From CAYQUC01 sp964514215 (lineage in GTDB: Bacteria > Pseudomonadota > Gammaproteobacteria > UBA6429 > Thiohalophilaceae): a stretch of DNA of 64,000 bases. Shown piece after piece: positions 27,835-37,548 of this stretch (positions are counted from its first letter, which is position 1; every line of letters starts with the position of its first letter). The stretch lies in contig CAZEPW010000015.1 in NCBI GenBank assembly GCA_964514215.1, forward strand, positions 4,277 to 68,276. Reading direction: 5' to 3'. Below the pieces are notes generated by a model. That model saw only the letters and a list, made by a program, of their open reading frames with translations. It had not been told where the DNA came from and ran no database searches. The translations under genes were made by a program, and so were the position numbers.

Positions 27835-27959
27835 ATTAAATCTTGTCTACACTTTATCTTCATGAATATCACCTAACATCATTAATTTTTAAATTTTAAG
27901 AGGAGATTCAAATAAATTAATTTTCAATTTTATTTGTTGTTAAATTTATGGAGAAAATT

Positions 27960-29846
27960 ATGACTATGCAAGAGTGTGTATTATTGTTAAAACGTAAACA
28001 AGGTTCAATTTTAGTTAGTTTATTCATTTTATATTTTATTGCTTTTAGTTCTTTTCTATCACCGACAACTGCAAACGCATCACCAAAATATACTGGCAAT
28101 ATCAAAGTTTCTTTTGCAACTGCTGAAACTAGTGTTCAAGAAAACGCTGGTTTTGTTTATGTTGATGTTGTTCTAAGCGAGGCTAGTACTAAAATAGTTA
28201 GTGTTGAATATGAAACTCATGATGGCACTGCATTAGCCGGTAGCGATTATGTCGATAGTTCGGGTGAATTGGTGTTTGCGCCGGGTGTTATCTCTCAACG
28301 TATTGCAGTGAGTATTACTGATGATTTATTATTAGAAGGCAATGAATATTTCACTTTAAATCTAGAACATGCCAAGGGAGCTTTGGCTGATGAATATGAT
28401 TTGCATACAGTCACTATCATTGATGATGAAAACCAATTACCGGGCCCTCCGGGAACAATAAGTTTTAATGTTACTAGCTCTAGTGTGCTTGAAAGTCTTG
28501 CAATCGGTTCAGTGACGCTGACTGTTAGTCGCAGTGGCGGTAGCACCGGTATCGTTACTGTCGATTTTAGTACGCTTGATATCACGGCATTGGGTGGTAG
28601 TGATTATACAATTAGTTCAGGTACATTAGTGTTTGCTGATGGTGAAATCACAAAAACAATAACCATTAATATAATTGACGATCTATTGTTAGAAGGTGAT
28701 GAAGATTTTGGTGTCAACTTGACTAATGCGACCGGTGGGGCAAGCATTGGTGTTAATGCCAGTCACACAGTGACGATACTGGATAATGAAATTCCCATTC
28801 CCGGTACTTTATCTTTTGCGGTAAGTACCACTAATGTAGCTGAAAATGTTTTAAGCGGTACGGTAACATTAGAGGTTGTTCGTACCGGCGGTAGTAACGG
28901 TATCGTAACGGTTGATTTTGCGACAAGTGACGGTACGGCTCTCGCTGTAAGTGATTATCTAAGCACAACAGGGACGCTAACATTTGCAGATGGCGTATTA
29001 AGTCAAACTCTAAGTGTTGTCATTGTGGATGATGCTATTGTTGAAGCATCTGAAGATTTCACTGTGACATTGAGCAATGCCACTGGCGGTGCCAGCATTG
29101 GTAATAATATTAACACGGTCACTATATTAGATGATGATGTGTTTGTGCCAACTAGCTCAGTATCATTTACACTCCTTAGTTCGAATGTGGATGAAAATGT
29201 TGTCGGTGGGACTGTTATTATAGCGGTAGATCGAACGGGCGATACTACAACTGCAGTTACGGTAGATTATGCGACAAGTGATGGCATTGCTTTAGCTGGC
29301 AGTGATTATACCTCAAGTACGGGAACGTTAACCTTTGCTGCGGGTATAACAACTCAAAATATAGCGGTGCCGATTATTAACGACAGCATAACAGAATCAA
29401 CTGAAGATTTTTCGGTAACTCTGACAAACCCAACAGGTGGCGCAAGCATCGGAACTAGTACACACACGGTTTCGATTATTGATGATGATCTCTTTACTAC
29501 ACTGCCAAGCATCTCTTTTTCAGTGACCAGTTCGAGCGTGGTTGAAAACGTGACCAGTGGAACAATTACTCTGGTTGTTGATCTTATTGGTTCGAGCACA
29601 TCCATCATAACCGTAGATTATGCTACCAGTGATGGTACAGCATTAGCCGGCAGTGACTATACGGCCAGTAGTGGAACATTAACTTTTGACATTGGTGTTC
29701 TTACACAAAACATTGTTATCCCAATAATCAATGATAGCATTATCGAAACCTTAGAAGACTTTAATGTCTCTTTAAGTAATCCGTCAGCTGGGGCGGTATT
29801 AGGTGTTAATACTGTCCATACCGTCAGTATTGTTGATGATGATTGA
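27960..29846 (+). CDS. Secreted protein of five Calx-beta domains, no anchor
   Basis: ATG 27960 is preferred, because GGAGAA starts 10 bases upstream inside the codons following an earlier ATG at 27948; this gives 628 residues. A signal peptide ends near ANASP (about residue 40). Five consecutive Calx-beta domains of about 115-120 residues follow. Each has the pattern EN...V..R.G...VDYATSDGTAL.GSDY....GTL.FA.G..... and a closing TVSIIDDD strand. The protein stops directly after the fifth domain and lacks the GGGC tail seen in the proteins at 2.4-17.5 kb. Calx-beta repeats bind calcium and are usual in adhesins; a released matrix component is the likeliest role. It is an isolated gene with its own terminator. 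Confidence 0.85.
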   Translation: MTMQECVLLLKRKQGSILVSLFILYFIAFSSFLSPTTANASPKYTGNIKVSFATAETSVQENAGFVYVDVVLSEASTKIVSVEYETHDGTALAGSDYVDSSGELVFAPGVISQRIAVSITDDLLLEGNEYFTLNLEHAKGALADEYDLHTVTIIDDENQLPGPPGTISFNVTSSSVLESLAIGSVTLTVSRSGGSTGIVTVDFSTLDITALGGSDYTISSGTLVFADGEITKTITINIIDDLLLEGDEDFGVNLTNATGGASIGVNASHTVTILDNEIPIPGTLSFAVSTTNVAENVLSGTVTLEVVRTGGSNGIVTVDFATSDGTALAVSDYLSTTGTLTFADGVLSQTLSVVIVDDAIVEASEDFTVTLSNATGGASIGNNINTVTILDDDVFVPTSSVSFTLLSSNVDENVVGGTVIIAVDRTGDTTTAVTVDYATSDGIALAGSDYTSSTGTLTFAAGITTQNIAVPIINDSITESTEDFSVTLTNPTGGASIGTSTHTVSIIDDDLFTTLPSISFSVTSSSVVENVTSGTITLVVDLIGSSTSIITVDYATSDGTALAGSDYTASSGTLTFDIGVLTQNIVIPIINDSIIETLEDFNVSLSNPSAGAVLGVNTVHTVSIVDDD

Positions 29847-29893
29847 CAGTATCGGTACAAATTAAAATAAACTAGCAATTAGCAATACTTTTG

Positions 29894-29926
29894 GGTCAAA
29901 GCAGTAAAATGCTTTGGCCTTGTTTT
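29894..29926 (+). terminator. Rho-independent terminator after the Calx-beta gene
   Basis: GGTCAAAGCA (29894-29903) and TGCTTTGGCC (29910-29919) form a 10-bp stem with one G-T pair and a 6-base loop, followed by TTGTTTT. It lies 48 bp after the stop codon. The rest of 29927-30080 shows no gene. Confidence 0.8.
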
Positions 29927-30080
29927 ATATAACGATTAATTAATGTCTCAGAACACATTCTATTAATATTATAAAATAGCGACTGAAAAATATTGGCATG
30001 TTAATTGGTGGTGTACTCTTCCGACTAACATTGTTGGCTCTACTATTAGTAGAAATGGAATGAGTGTGATCCATTCATAT

Positions 30081-30126
30081 TAATAAATGTCAGCAACAAA
30101 TGAAAGTCGTTCACTTGTTACTGACA
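30081..30126 (-). terminator. Terminator of the carboxypeptidase-regulatory-like protein gene
   Basis: On the minus strand TGTCAGTAACAA (30126-30115) pairs with TTGTTGCTGACA (30099-30088) with one mismatch, and the weak tract TTTATT follows. It lies 28 bp beyond the stop codon of the minus-strand gene. Confidence 0.6.
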
Positions 30127-30154
30127 AGTTTGTTGTATATTACTACTTGTTATA

Positions 30155-31882
30155 TTAGAAACAATCAATATCAAGTTCAGGTGCTACAGTACAATTGTTT
30201 AATGCACAAGTACCACCAGCGATTCCTGATGTAAATCCTAAAACTGGATTGAAACCACCGTTTAGTTGGTTGATGGTTAGATTTGTATTTGCAGGAACAG
30301 CATCAACACAGTATTGACCTCCTGCATTGGTTGGGTTGGATGCTATCAATGGTCCATTTGCATCGGATATTTCGACAATGATGTTTTCACGAGGAGTATT
30401 GATTGAGCAAGTAAACACAATACCTTTCACACAGGTATTGCTCCCAACAATTGGAGCAGGTTGCAATGTTACTGTGGCACAGTTAGGGCCCGCGGCCGGT
30501 GTTGTGACGGTTTCAATTGGAAGACCGGGTGATTGAACGCGTATTGTCGTGTTTTCGATGGCAAGAATTTTAAAATTTCCATTATTATCAGTAGTAGTAC
30601 TACCGCCAGTTGACAATGACACGGGTGCATTTGCTACTGGCATGCCATTAGCATCTAACACTAGACCTCTGACACAGGCAGTTGCTGTCGATAGAATGAT
30701 ATCGGGTGCAGTGTAAATACCAGCAGCAGCGCATGAACCACGAATATTACCGGTGTTGGTAGTGACAAAATTACTACTGATACCCACGTTATTAACAAAA
30801 TAAGTAGCTGTTAGAGTTGCACTTTGGTTAAGGCCAAAAGGAATACAATAACCTCCATTGGCTCCCGTTCTGGTATAAATTCCAGATGCAAAATCAGGGC
30901 TCGATAGCAATACTCTAACACCAGTAAGTGGTAAATTATTTTGATCCAGAACTGATCCGCGAATTGAGGTGGGTAACCGGAGTGCTCGATCGACATTCCA
31001 CGGTGTGAAATGACTAACGGTGGCAAACACTGCCAAGCGGCCCATTGTTGTCGTTGATTTTTTAACGATACCGGTTCCTTGCTCTTGCCATAAACCGCGT
31101 TTACTATTGAAGTACCACATTGGGGTGTTAGCGTTTAACTGTAATGGTGAGTTTTCAGGAAGCAGTAGTTCTAATTCAGCCGTTGCACCGGTTTTCAAGT
31201 TAACCGGTATGCCAGATTGGCTTAGTGTTACATCAACCATACTGAATGATTCGAGTGTCACGCGTTTACCTTTTTTGGTTTGTGCCGAAAAACCACCAGG
31301 GCTTGCGTTAATGGCATCGCCAGTGATATCAATTGGCGTGATCGTCAGATCAATATCACCTGAAACGGTTAAACTGTTTGCCGTGAATGTTACCTTATAC
31401 CCATTTTGCATAAAACTACCATCAGCAGCAGAAGATACTACTTGATTATCGCCGAGCTTAATCATTGTTTGAACTATGCTCAAACGGGTGAGTTTGTTCT
31501 CATCACTATCACTTTGAGAGTCATCGTTATCGTGTTTTTCTTCATCTTTTTCTTCATCGTTGTCGTAGTCATCCTCCTCATCTTTTTTATTCGATAATTT
31601 GAAACTCATGGTTGCTAGAGTTTGTAGATACCCCAATTTATGAAAGTTAACCAATACGCGCTGGTTTTGTTCGATTCCCGTTAAAATGAAGAGTCCTCCT
31701 GCATCACTGATTGCAGGGCTTGCGTTATTAGTGGTAATGATGACGTCTTTGATTGGCATTCCGTCTATTCCAATAACTTGGCCTGTAATAATTCCATTAT
31801 CATTAGATGCATATAAAGTAAGGGAAAAAAGCGATATAAAAATGGCGAACAACAATCGCCTTAGGTGCAAGTGTTTAATCAT
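30155..31882 (-). CDS. Exported protein with carboxypeptidase-regulatory-like (CarboxypepD_reg) domains
   Basis: 575 residues with a signal peptide ending near LYAS (about residue 25). Beta-sandwich units of the carboxypeptidase-regulatory-like type are visible at about 30-95 (ITGQVIGIDGMPIKDVII), 310-390 (IRGSVLDQNNLPLTGVRV), 400-465 (VRGLVLDANGMPVANAPV) and 475-560 (VKGIVFTCSINTPRENII). An extremely acidic Asp/Glu/Lys stretch (about 98-130) follows the first unit. A middle region (about 130-300) ends in RLAVFATVSHFTPWNVDR, a block reminiscent of FAM171-like extracellular proteins. Several Cys in the last third may form disulfides. The exact role is unknown. It is a single gene converging with the Calx-beta gene. 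Confidence 0.78.
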   Translation of the reverse strand: MIKHLHLRRLLFAIFISLFSLTLYASNDNGIITGQVIGIDGMPIKDVIITTNNASPAISDAGGLFILTGIEQNQRVLVNFHKLGYLQTLATMSFKLSNKKDEEDDYDNDEEKDEEKHDNDDSQSDSDENKLTRLSIVQTMIKLGDNQVVSSAADGSFMQNGYKVTFTANSLTVSGDIDLTITPIDITGDAINASPGGFSAQTKKGKRVTLESFSMVDVTLSQSGIPVNLKTGATAELELLLPENSPLQLNANTPMWYFNSKRGLWQEQGTGIVKKSTTTMGRLAVFATVSHFTPWNVDRALRLPTSIRGSVLDQNNLPLTGVRVLLSSPDFASGIYTRTGANGGYCIPFGLNQSATLTATYFVNNVGISSNFVTTNTGNIRGSCAAAGIYTAPDIILSTATACVRGLVLDANGMPVANAPVSLSTGGSTTTDNNGNFKILAIENTTIRVQSPGLPIETVTTPAAGPNCATVTLQPAPIVGSNTCVKGIVFTCSINTPRENIIVEISDANGPLIASNPTNAGGQYCVDAVPANTNLTINQLNGGFNPVLGFTSGIAGGTCALNNCTVAPELDIDCF

Positions 31883-32383
31883 TATAGAATCTCCGCGAAA
31901 TTGGTATATTCAAAGTAATAGTAGCTATTTACCGATTAACGCATTATTAACATAATGCAATTATTGCTAAACCGGCTTAATAAATTTAGTCTGTTTTTAT
32001 AATTTTGATATTGGATTAAAGGCGTAAATTCAAAAGTGTGATTCAATTTTAATAAAAATTCGTCATACTCATTTTAAAACCACACTAACTTTAGATTTAA
32101 GTCTTTGATGACTTTAAGAATAAATATAGTTTGTTCATCGCCAGTAGTTTTTTGTTTGCTATTCATTGGTGTCGTTGAGGTTTACAATTGAATACTTTTT
32201 GTAGTTAGAATATAAACTGGGTGTTTGGGTATCATTATTTATACCTCAATTTTTAGTTACGACATTCTATTTTTTTGACTAAATTAACGTTGATTTTTCA
32301 TTATGCGGTTAGATTTTTTCAAGGAGCTGGACTTCTTCGTTTTTTCTTTGACCGGCTACAAAATAACGAGACTATAAACTGCT
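31883..32383. other. Intergenic region, no gene seen
   Basis: 501 bp of AT-rich DNA between divergent genes (the carboxypeptidase-regulatory-like protein and the RCC1-repeat pseudogene). It must hold both promoters, but I could not assign -35/-10 boxes with any confidence and saw no repeat or small ORF. Confidence 0.5.
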
Positions 32384-33477
32384 ATGTACTTCATATTTTT
32401 ATTATACTATGTCTTTGATATTATTAATTTAATTGAGGGGGCTGAGTTTAAGCCTAAGCTCAATGCTGTGAAATATGTATTTATTACTTTACTAACTTTA
32501 ACGTTTATTGCTTGTGGTGGTGCTAAATCGGGAAATACTGTGGCAACAGATAGAACTGATGCCGCTATAGCGATTATTGTAAGCTCGAGCTATGGTAATA
32601 CTACTTGTGCGATTAAAGCTATAGGAGATTTAAGCAAGGGAACATTATTTTGTTGGGGGCAATTTCCGGACATTGTTATTACGGATGTATTAACGGGTAA
32701 GGCTGAAAGAACTTTTCGTAACGTTTCAATTTCTACTGCAATGTCGTCTGATGCAAATTGGACAGATGTTGCTGTTGGTCAATATCATATTTGCGGCATT
32801 AAAAGTTTAAGTACTGGAGATCGATTGTATTGTATGGGATGGAACGATCATGGCCAAATGGGGTTGGCTCGTTTGTATTTCCAAGATGATTTTAATAATC
32901 CAGAAAAAAATATTCGAAATTTTTATTCGAGTATGGTTGAAATAGGTTCCTCTACGAATTGGAAAAGCTTGTCTGCTGCTGGTGAACATACCTGTGGAGT
33001 TTTTGGTACTGGTGAGCTTAAATGTTGGGGATTAAATAGTGATGGTGTATTAGCTCAAAATACAGTTAATAACGTATACGATGATTTGGATTCTTTAAAT
33101 CAAACAAATACCGTTAGACGGGTATTAACTGCACGGATGTCTGGATTGACGTTGCTGCTGGGTTGGAACATACCTGCGCTATATCAGCAACATTAAGTGG
33201 CACGACTATTCCTACAAAAGGCAGTTTATGGTGTTGGGGTGAAAACTTTTATGGTGAAAATGGTATTGGAAATAAAGTGCTTTCTGCTGCATCTGTTCGA
33301 GAAGCGACTCTATCAAATAATTGGGTTACTGTTCAACTTGGTGATAATCACAGTTGTGGACTACAATCGCAACCAGGTAAAACGGGTTTTTCATTGTGGT
33401 GTTGGGGTGGTCGATCGTTTGAACGACAAATTGGTGATTTACGTTTAGTTGATTTAATGCCGAAATTAGTTTTGTGA
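32384..33477 (+). pseudogene. RCC1-repeat lipoprotein, interrupted by a frameshift
   Basis: The first frame (32384-33196) begins with a hydrophobic lead and a lipobox-like LTFIAC followed by GGAKSGN. It carries RCC1-type propeller repeats (WTDVAVGQYHICGIK...LYCMGWNDHGQMG; WKSLSAAGEHTCGV...LKCWGLNSDG). Around 33130-33160 the repeat pattern jumps to the +1 frame. That frame reads WIDVAAGLEHTCAIS and continues WCWGENFYGENGIG and VQLGDNHSCGLQ to the stop at 33477. Read together they would give roughly 360 residues. The break is not in a homopolymer. It is either a real inactivating indel or a sequence error. The true start is uncertain; an internal GTG (about 32469) would put a signal sequence immediately at the N-terminus. 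Confidence 0.75.
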
Positions 33478-33538
33478 TTGTAGTTAATAATTAGTTTACT
33501 ATAATTTTATTTGTAATCTTATTTAGATATTTTTCGAT

Positions 33539-34156
33539 ATGACAGTTAATCTGGTAAAAATTAAACATCATCAGTCGCGTTTAAAAAAATGTTTACAATG
33601 TCCTGATATGTTTGGCCCGCCGGTAGTTGGAAATCCGGTTATTTCACCTATTATGTTAATTGGTCAAGCTCCCGGAGATAAAGAAATTGTAATTAACAAA
33701 CCCTTTGCTTGGACTGCGGGAAAGACGCTATTTAAGTGGTTTCATCAAATAGGGCTTGCTGAAGATAACTTCCGGCATTTAGTTTATATGACGGCAGTGT
33801 GTCGTTGTTTCCCGGGTAAAAAGCCACGTGGTGGTGATAGAGTTCCAAATAAAGTAGAAATTGAAATCTGTTCTCAATGGTTAAACGCTGAATTGGAACT
33901 AATTCAGCCTAAGTTAGTAATACCGGTTGGTAAGCTTGCGATTAGCCAATATTTAGCGGTCAATAAACTAACTGAAGTTATTGGTAAGGTGCATAAAATA
34001 GAGTTAAATGGTATTGCGTTAGATATGATACCGTTACCACATCCGTCTGGGGCTTCTACATGGTTTGTGACCGAACCGGGTAAAAGCTTATTGCAAAAGG
34101 CCCTTAAATTAATTGAGCGGCATCCGGTTTGGAAACAACAAATTAGAAAACAATAG
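33539..34156 (+). CDS. Uracil-DNA glycosylase family protein (Fe-S type, family 4/5-like)
   Basis: 205 residues. Motif 1 (GQAPGDKE) and motif 2 (HPSG) of the uracil-DNA glycosylase superfamily are present. So are four Cys in the positions used for a [4Fe-4S] cluster in family 4/5 enzymes: two in LKKCLQC near the N-terminus, one in the VCRCFPG segment and one in EICSQWL. The expected activity is removal of uracil from DNA in base-excision repair. The Asp or Glu usually found three residues into motif 1 is replaced by the APGDKE arrangement typical of family 4. It is a single gene with no partner. Confidence 0.85.
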   Translation: MTVNLVKIKHHQSRLKKCLQCPDMFGPPVVGNPVISPIMLIGQAPGDKEIVINKPFAWTAGKTLFKWFHQIGLAEDNFRHLVYMTAVCRCFPGKKPRGGDRVPNKVEIEICSQWLNAELELIQPKLVIPVGKLAISQYLAVNKLTEVIGKVHKIELNGIALDMIPLPHPSGASTWFVTEPGKSLLQKALKLIERHPVWKQQIRKQ

Positions 34157-34270
34157 TGTTTGCTGTAACTTTTGGTATTTTCAGTTAAATGATATTAGCC
34201 CAATTCAATAACTCACAGTATAATAATGTTAAATACAAATTTAATCCCTTATCAGTAGGAGCGTTTTAAA

Positions 34271-34681
34271 ATGTCTATGCGTGGTGCAGGTGGAACATCA
34301 GGAGGTGCTGGTAGTTTCTTAATCGGCTTTGTTATGATGTGTGGTGGTGGTTACATGTTATTACAGTCGATTACGGTGAATAGCCGTTTTGGGTTTGGTT
34401 CAAACCTATATAATTTTGGAGGTATGGGCGGTGGTTTCAATATCACAGGCGGTACTATTATATTCCCGTTTATCATTGGGGTCGGTATTATTTTTTATAA
34501 TAGCAAAAACTATATAGGCTGGTTGCTCGCAGCGGGCTCCTTGATAGCATTAATTTTTGGAGTTATTTCAAATATACAGTTTTCAATGCAACGAATGTCG
34601 GCATTTGATTTGATTATAATTTTGATCTTATTTGTTGGTGGGATAGGGATGTTTATACGTTCGTTGAAAGATTCAGGATAA
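34271..34681 (+). CDS. Small integral membrane protein of unknown function
   Basis: 136 residues; a good ribosome site (AGGAG) lies 12 bases upstream. Gly-rich throughout. There are four hydrophobic segments, at about 14-34, 55-75, 80-98 and 113-130, so it is probably an inner-membrane protein with both ends on one side. The N-terminal RGAGGTSGGAGS and the GGMGGGFNITGG loop are low-complexity. No family is recognised and no operon partner is evident: the next gene starts 145 bp downstream. Confidence 0.7.
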   Translation: MSMRGAGGTSGGAGSFLIGFVMMCGGGYMLLQSITVNSRFGFGSNLYNFGGMGGGFNITGGTIIFPFIIGVGIIFYNSKNYIGWLLAAGSLIALIFGVISNIQFSMQRMSAFDLIIILILFVGGIGMFIRSLKDSG

Positions 34682-34826
34682 TTATACTTTATGATAGCTT
34701 TGATGTGGCTACTTTTAATTATCCACATGAATTTTAATTTAACACTTAAATAAATATTTTAATGATTGCTGAGCACCTCTTCTGCTAGTGAATATAGTAA
34801 TATAGACGATTACAGAGGAGAATATA

Positions 34827-35750
34827 ATGACCATTAAAAAAAATAAAATAATAATATCAAGTATCGTTATTATACTTATAGTTGCGCCCATTATTGGATA
34901 TGTAGTGGAATCCAATAATGGTTTTAAAATACCAAATTCTACGCCAATTTTTTCTGATCGAAAACTCGTTATGGGTATTTTTCCAAGACGCAATTCTGTT
35001 AAAACAATTCGAATGTTTAAACCCATTGCCAAACATTTATCAAAACATATTGGTATGAATGTTGAGATTGAAACAGAAAAAGACTTCAGTACTTTTTGGA
35101 ACAATGTCAAGCTTAAAAAATATGATATCGTTCATTATAATCAATTGCATTATATATTAAGCAATAAAGCTCAGGGTTATTCAATTATTTTAAAAAATCA
35201 TGAATTTGGATCTGCTTACCTTAGACCTATTATTGCAGTGCGAGAAGATAGTGAAATAAAAACAATTAATGATTTAAAAAATAAAACCATTCATTTTGGT
35301 GGTGGACGATTGGCTATGGTTTCACATGTCGCTAACCGGGTTGCTATTCGAGAGCACGGAATAGATGATAATGACTATAACTGGAGTTATGCAAAGAATC
35401 CCCCTGCAGCTGCTCATTCTGCTTTTAATTTAACTGCAGATGCCGCTGGTTTGGGTAATGCTGTATTATTGTTTCCAGAAATTAAAAATTCTCTTCATAA
35501 TCACAAGTTTTTAACAGTTTACAGTGGACCAAAAATGCCACATTTACCGTGGGCTGTTAGTGATAAAATTTCTGATGATTTAGCAATAAAAATTCAATTT
35601 GCTTTAATGTCTTTAAATGAAAGTGATGAAGGCGTTAAAATTCTTGGTAATGCCTCGTTAACAAATTTGGCTGTTGCAACGGATAAAGAGTATGATGTGG
35701 TTCGTGAAATATACCAGAAATATAAAAAATATAATAAACTGAATAAATAA
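34827..35750 (+). CDS. PhnD/PtxB-like phosphate or phosphonate-binding protein, orphan
   Basis: 307 residues, AGAGGAG ribosome site 7 bases before the ATG. The N-terminal hydrophobic segment (about 9-30) has no clear cleavage site and may anchor the protein. The rest matches the periplasmic binding proteins of the phosphonate/phosphite group: LVMGIFPRRN start, HIGMNVEIETEKDF, KKYDIVHYNQLHY, INDLKNKTIHFGG, and a final ALMSLNESDEGVKIL helix. No ABC permease or ATPase gene is adjacent and no Pho box precedes it. It could therefore feed a transporter encoded elsewhere or act as a sensory binding protein. Confidence 0.82.
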   Translation: MTIKKNKIIISSIVIILIVAPIIGYVVESNNGFKIPNSTPIFSDRKLVMGIFPRRNSVKTIRMFKPIAKHLSKHIGMNVEIETEKDFSTFWNNVKLKKYDIVHYNQLHYILSNKAQGYSIILKNHEFGSAYLRPIIAVREDSEIKTINDLKNKTIHFGGGRLAMVSHVANRVAIREHGIDDNDYNWSYAKNPPAAAHSAFNLTADAAGLGNAVLLFPEIKNSLHNHKFLTVYSGPKMPHLPWAVSDKISDDLAIKIQFALMSLNESDEGVKILGNASLTNLAVATDKEYDVVREIYQKYKKYNKLNK

Positions 35751-35767
35751 TTTTTATAAATTATTTT

Positions 35768-35860
35768 CGGAATCTATCGGAAGTTAAGCAATGTTAATAT
35801 TTTAAATAGTGATGTTGGTTAAACGATAGATTCCGGTTTAAAACACTAGCGAAATGACTA
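35768..35860. repeat. Inverted-repeat element with REP-like core (copy 2)
   Basis: CGGAATCTATCG (35768-35779) and CGATAGATTCCG (35824-35835) are perfect 12-bp inverted repeats around a 44-base AT-rich centre. The right arm runs into GATTCC...GAAATGAC (35829-35858), the dispersed sequence also found at 1139-1173 and 38297-38324. It lies between convergent genes and could fold into a bidirectional terminator or be a small mobile-element remnant. Confidence 0.55.
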
Positions 35861-35904
35861 AGTGTTTAATTTTTACAAGTAATACTTTGCTATCTTTGTG
35901 GGCG

Positions 35905-36663
35905 TTAATTTGATAGTTCCCTTAATAAGCTAACATCCAATTTAGCTTTGTCAGCAATTTGTAATGCACGTTTTAATCTTGCCGGTGCTGAACGTCCCAT
36001 ACAATTATGTTCTCGATCACCTTCAATTGCAATAACCATCGCAGTGAGTAATTTTTCTCGATTAAATTTTTGGGAACAGAGGTATTCTTGAATGTCTATA
36101 ACCTCATTGGCAACTGCACGAGCAAAATCTTGATGTTGATTCCATAATGCCTCAACATTACCTCTGACTCGTAAACCTGCAATATTGGTTGTTAGAATAT
36201 AAACATTTTTAACAACAAGCTCAAATAATAGCTGTTCATTATTTTCTACGATATGACAGGGAATTGTTAAACTTTGTAAAGCTTGTTTTAGTAAATCTGC
36301 TTTAGGACCATAGCAAGGAGAAGATATTAGTACCTTAAAATCTTGCCCGGGTTTTTTTTCAAACCATACTGATATCACTGTGGGTTCTAAAATATCATTA
36401 GCTTGCCAATCTTGCGGTAGTAGTTCATTTTGTAATAAACCTAATTTTGTAAGCCATTCTTTGGGTAATGATGTTATCACATTTTGTAAATCATTCTCCG
36501 CAACAGATACTAATACTAATTCAGGGTTGGGATTTTGTTTTGCTAGCTCTTGAATATTGGTGTCGCGTAAAACAGGGATAACGGTATAACCGGTTTTTAA
36601 AAAACCTCGGGCAAAGACGCTGCCCATTTCACCTGTTCCTAAAATAATAATCGATTTTTGCAT
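35905..36663 (-). CDS. NAD(P)-binding protein of unknown specificity
   Basis: 252 residues. The N-terminus starts with a Rossmann strand and the dinucleotide motif GTGEMGS (about 8-14), followed by the second strand YTVIPVLRD and LVLVSVAEND. The remainder is helical (about 130-250) as in 6-phosphogluconate-dehydrogenase-like or ketopantoate-reductase-like enzymes, but no catalytic motif that would fix the substrate is recognised. It lies 46 bp downstream of the adenosyltransferase gene on the same strand, so the two may be co-transcribed; a cobalamin-related role is not implied by its sequence. Confidence 0.72.
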   Translation of the reverse strand: MQKSIIILGTGEMGSVFARGFLKTGYTVIPVLRDTNIQELAKQNPNPELVLVSVAENDLQNVITSLPKEWLTKLGLLQNELLPQDWQANDILEPTVISVWFEKKPGQDFKVLISSPCYGPKADLLKQALQSLTIPCHIVENNEQLLFELVVKNVYILTTNIAGLRVRGNVEALWNQHQDFARAVANEVIDIQEYLCSQKFNREKLLTAMVIAIEGDREHNCMGRSAPARLKRALQIADKAKLDVSLLRELSN

Positions 36664-36709
36664 ATAAAAATTTTACCTATATTGCTTTATGTTTGAGATG
36701 TTTTAAACT

Positions 36710-37261
36710 TTATTTTTTGGTATGATTTTGCCATAGAACTTCTTGACCGTTTTCATAACGAGCTAAAGTTCGAGCTAATACGAAAAGTAAATCCGATAAG
36801 CGGTTGATGTAGGCGCGTAAGGTTGAACTAATTTTTTCAGTTTTTGCTAAACGAACAATGACGCGTTCTGCTCGACGACAAACCGTTCGTGCTAGATGAC
36901 AACAACTTGTTGCTTTACCACCAGCAGGCAAAATAAATTCTTTGAGGGCAGGTAATTTTCCGTTTAACTCATCGAGATCATTTTCTAATTGTTTGATGTG
37001 TTCGGTGCTAATGGCATTATGGTCAGGAATACAAAGCTCTCCACCGAGATCAAATAATTCATGTTGTAAGCGTGATAACAGTGTTGAAATTGCATTTGGA
37101 ATATCGTGTGATAAAACCATACCGATAATGCTATTTAATTCGTCAATAGTCCCAAAAGCCTCAACTCGATCACAATCCTTATCAACTCGGCTACCATCAC
37201 CAAGCCCAGTACTACCATCGTCACCGGTACGTGTATAAATTTTAGAAAGTCGATTACCCAT
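36710..37261 (-). CDS. Cob(I)alamin adenosyltransferase, PduO type
   Basis: 183 residues forming a five-helix bundle. The enzyme transfers the adenosyl group of ATP to cob(I)alamin or its precursors. The N-terminal ATP-binding signature IYTRTGDDGSTGLGDG, the VEAFGTIDELNS block, and the RAERVIVRL and YINRLSDLLFVLAR helices are those of the PduO/MMAB family rather than the CobA/BtuR family. It complements cobU-cobT-cobC-cobS located 10 kb away: those need adenosylated cobinamide. No cobalamin riboswitch was recognised upstream (37262-37548). Confidence 0.94.
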   Translation of the reverse strand: MGNRLSKIYTRTGDDGSTGLGDGSRVDKDCDRVEAFGTIDELNSIIGMVLSHDIPNAISTLLSRLQHELFDLGGELCIPDHNAISTEHIKQLENDLDELNGKLPALKEFILPAGGKATSCCHLARTVCRRAERVIVRLAKTEKISSTLRAYINRLSDLLFVLARTLARYENGQEVLWQNHTKK

Positions 37262-37548
37262 TTTTTTTATTGTTAATTGATGCTTAATGTTGCAGATTTA
37301 GTTATGATAAATGATAGTTTATAAGATGTCAGTAACCGTTAAGTTTATTGATTTGATCGTCTACATAAATAAATTCGCGTAACTCAATGCATTTTATCTG
37401 TAATTAAGGTTACTATGTAAGTTAGTACTCGCTTTAAATATAAACAAAATGAAAACACGGATAATTGACTAAATAATCTCCATTTTTGGCCGATGAAGTT
37501 ACTATGGTAGAGTCTATTTGGATGTTTTTCATCAAAATGAATAATTAA

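Noticed and set aside
27960..29846. Tandem DNA repeats of the Calx-beta gene as a CRISPR or satellite array
   Set aside because: The periodicity of about 350 bp corresponds to whole protein domains in a single reading frame.
31020..31445. A 141-codon frame opposite the carboxypeptidase-regulatory-like gene
   Set aside because: It is antisense to a gene with signal peptide and clear domains, and its product has no recognisable feature.
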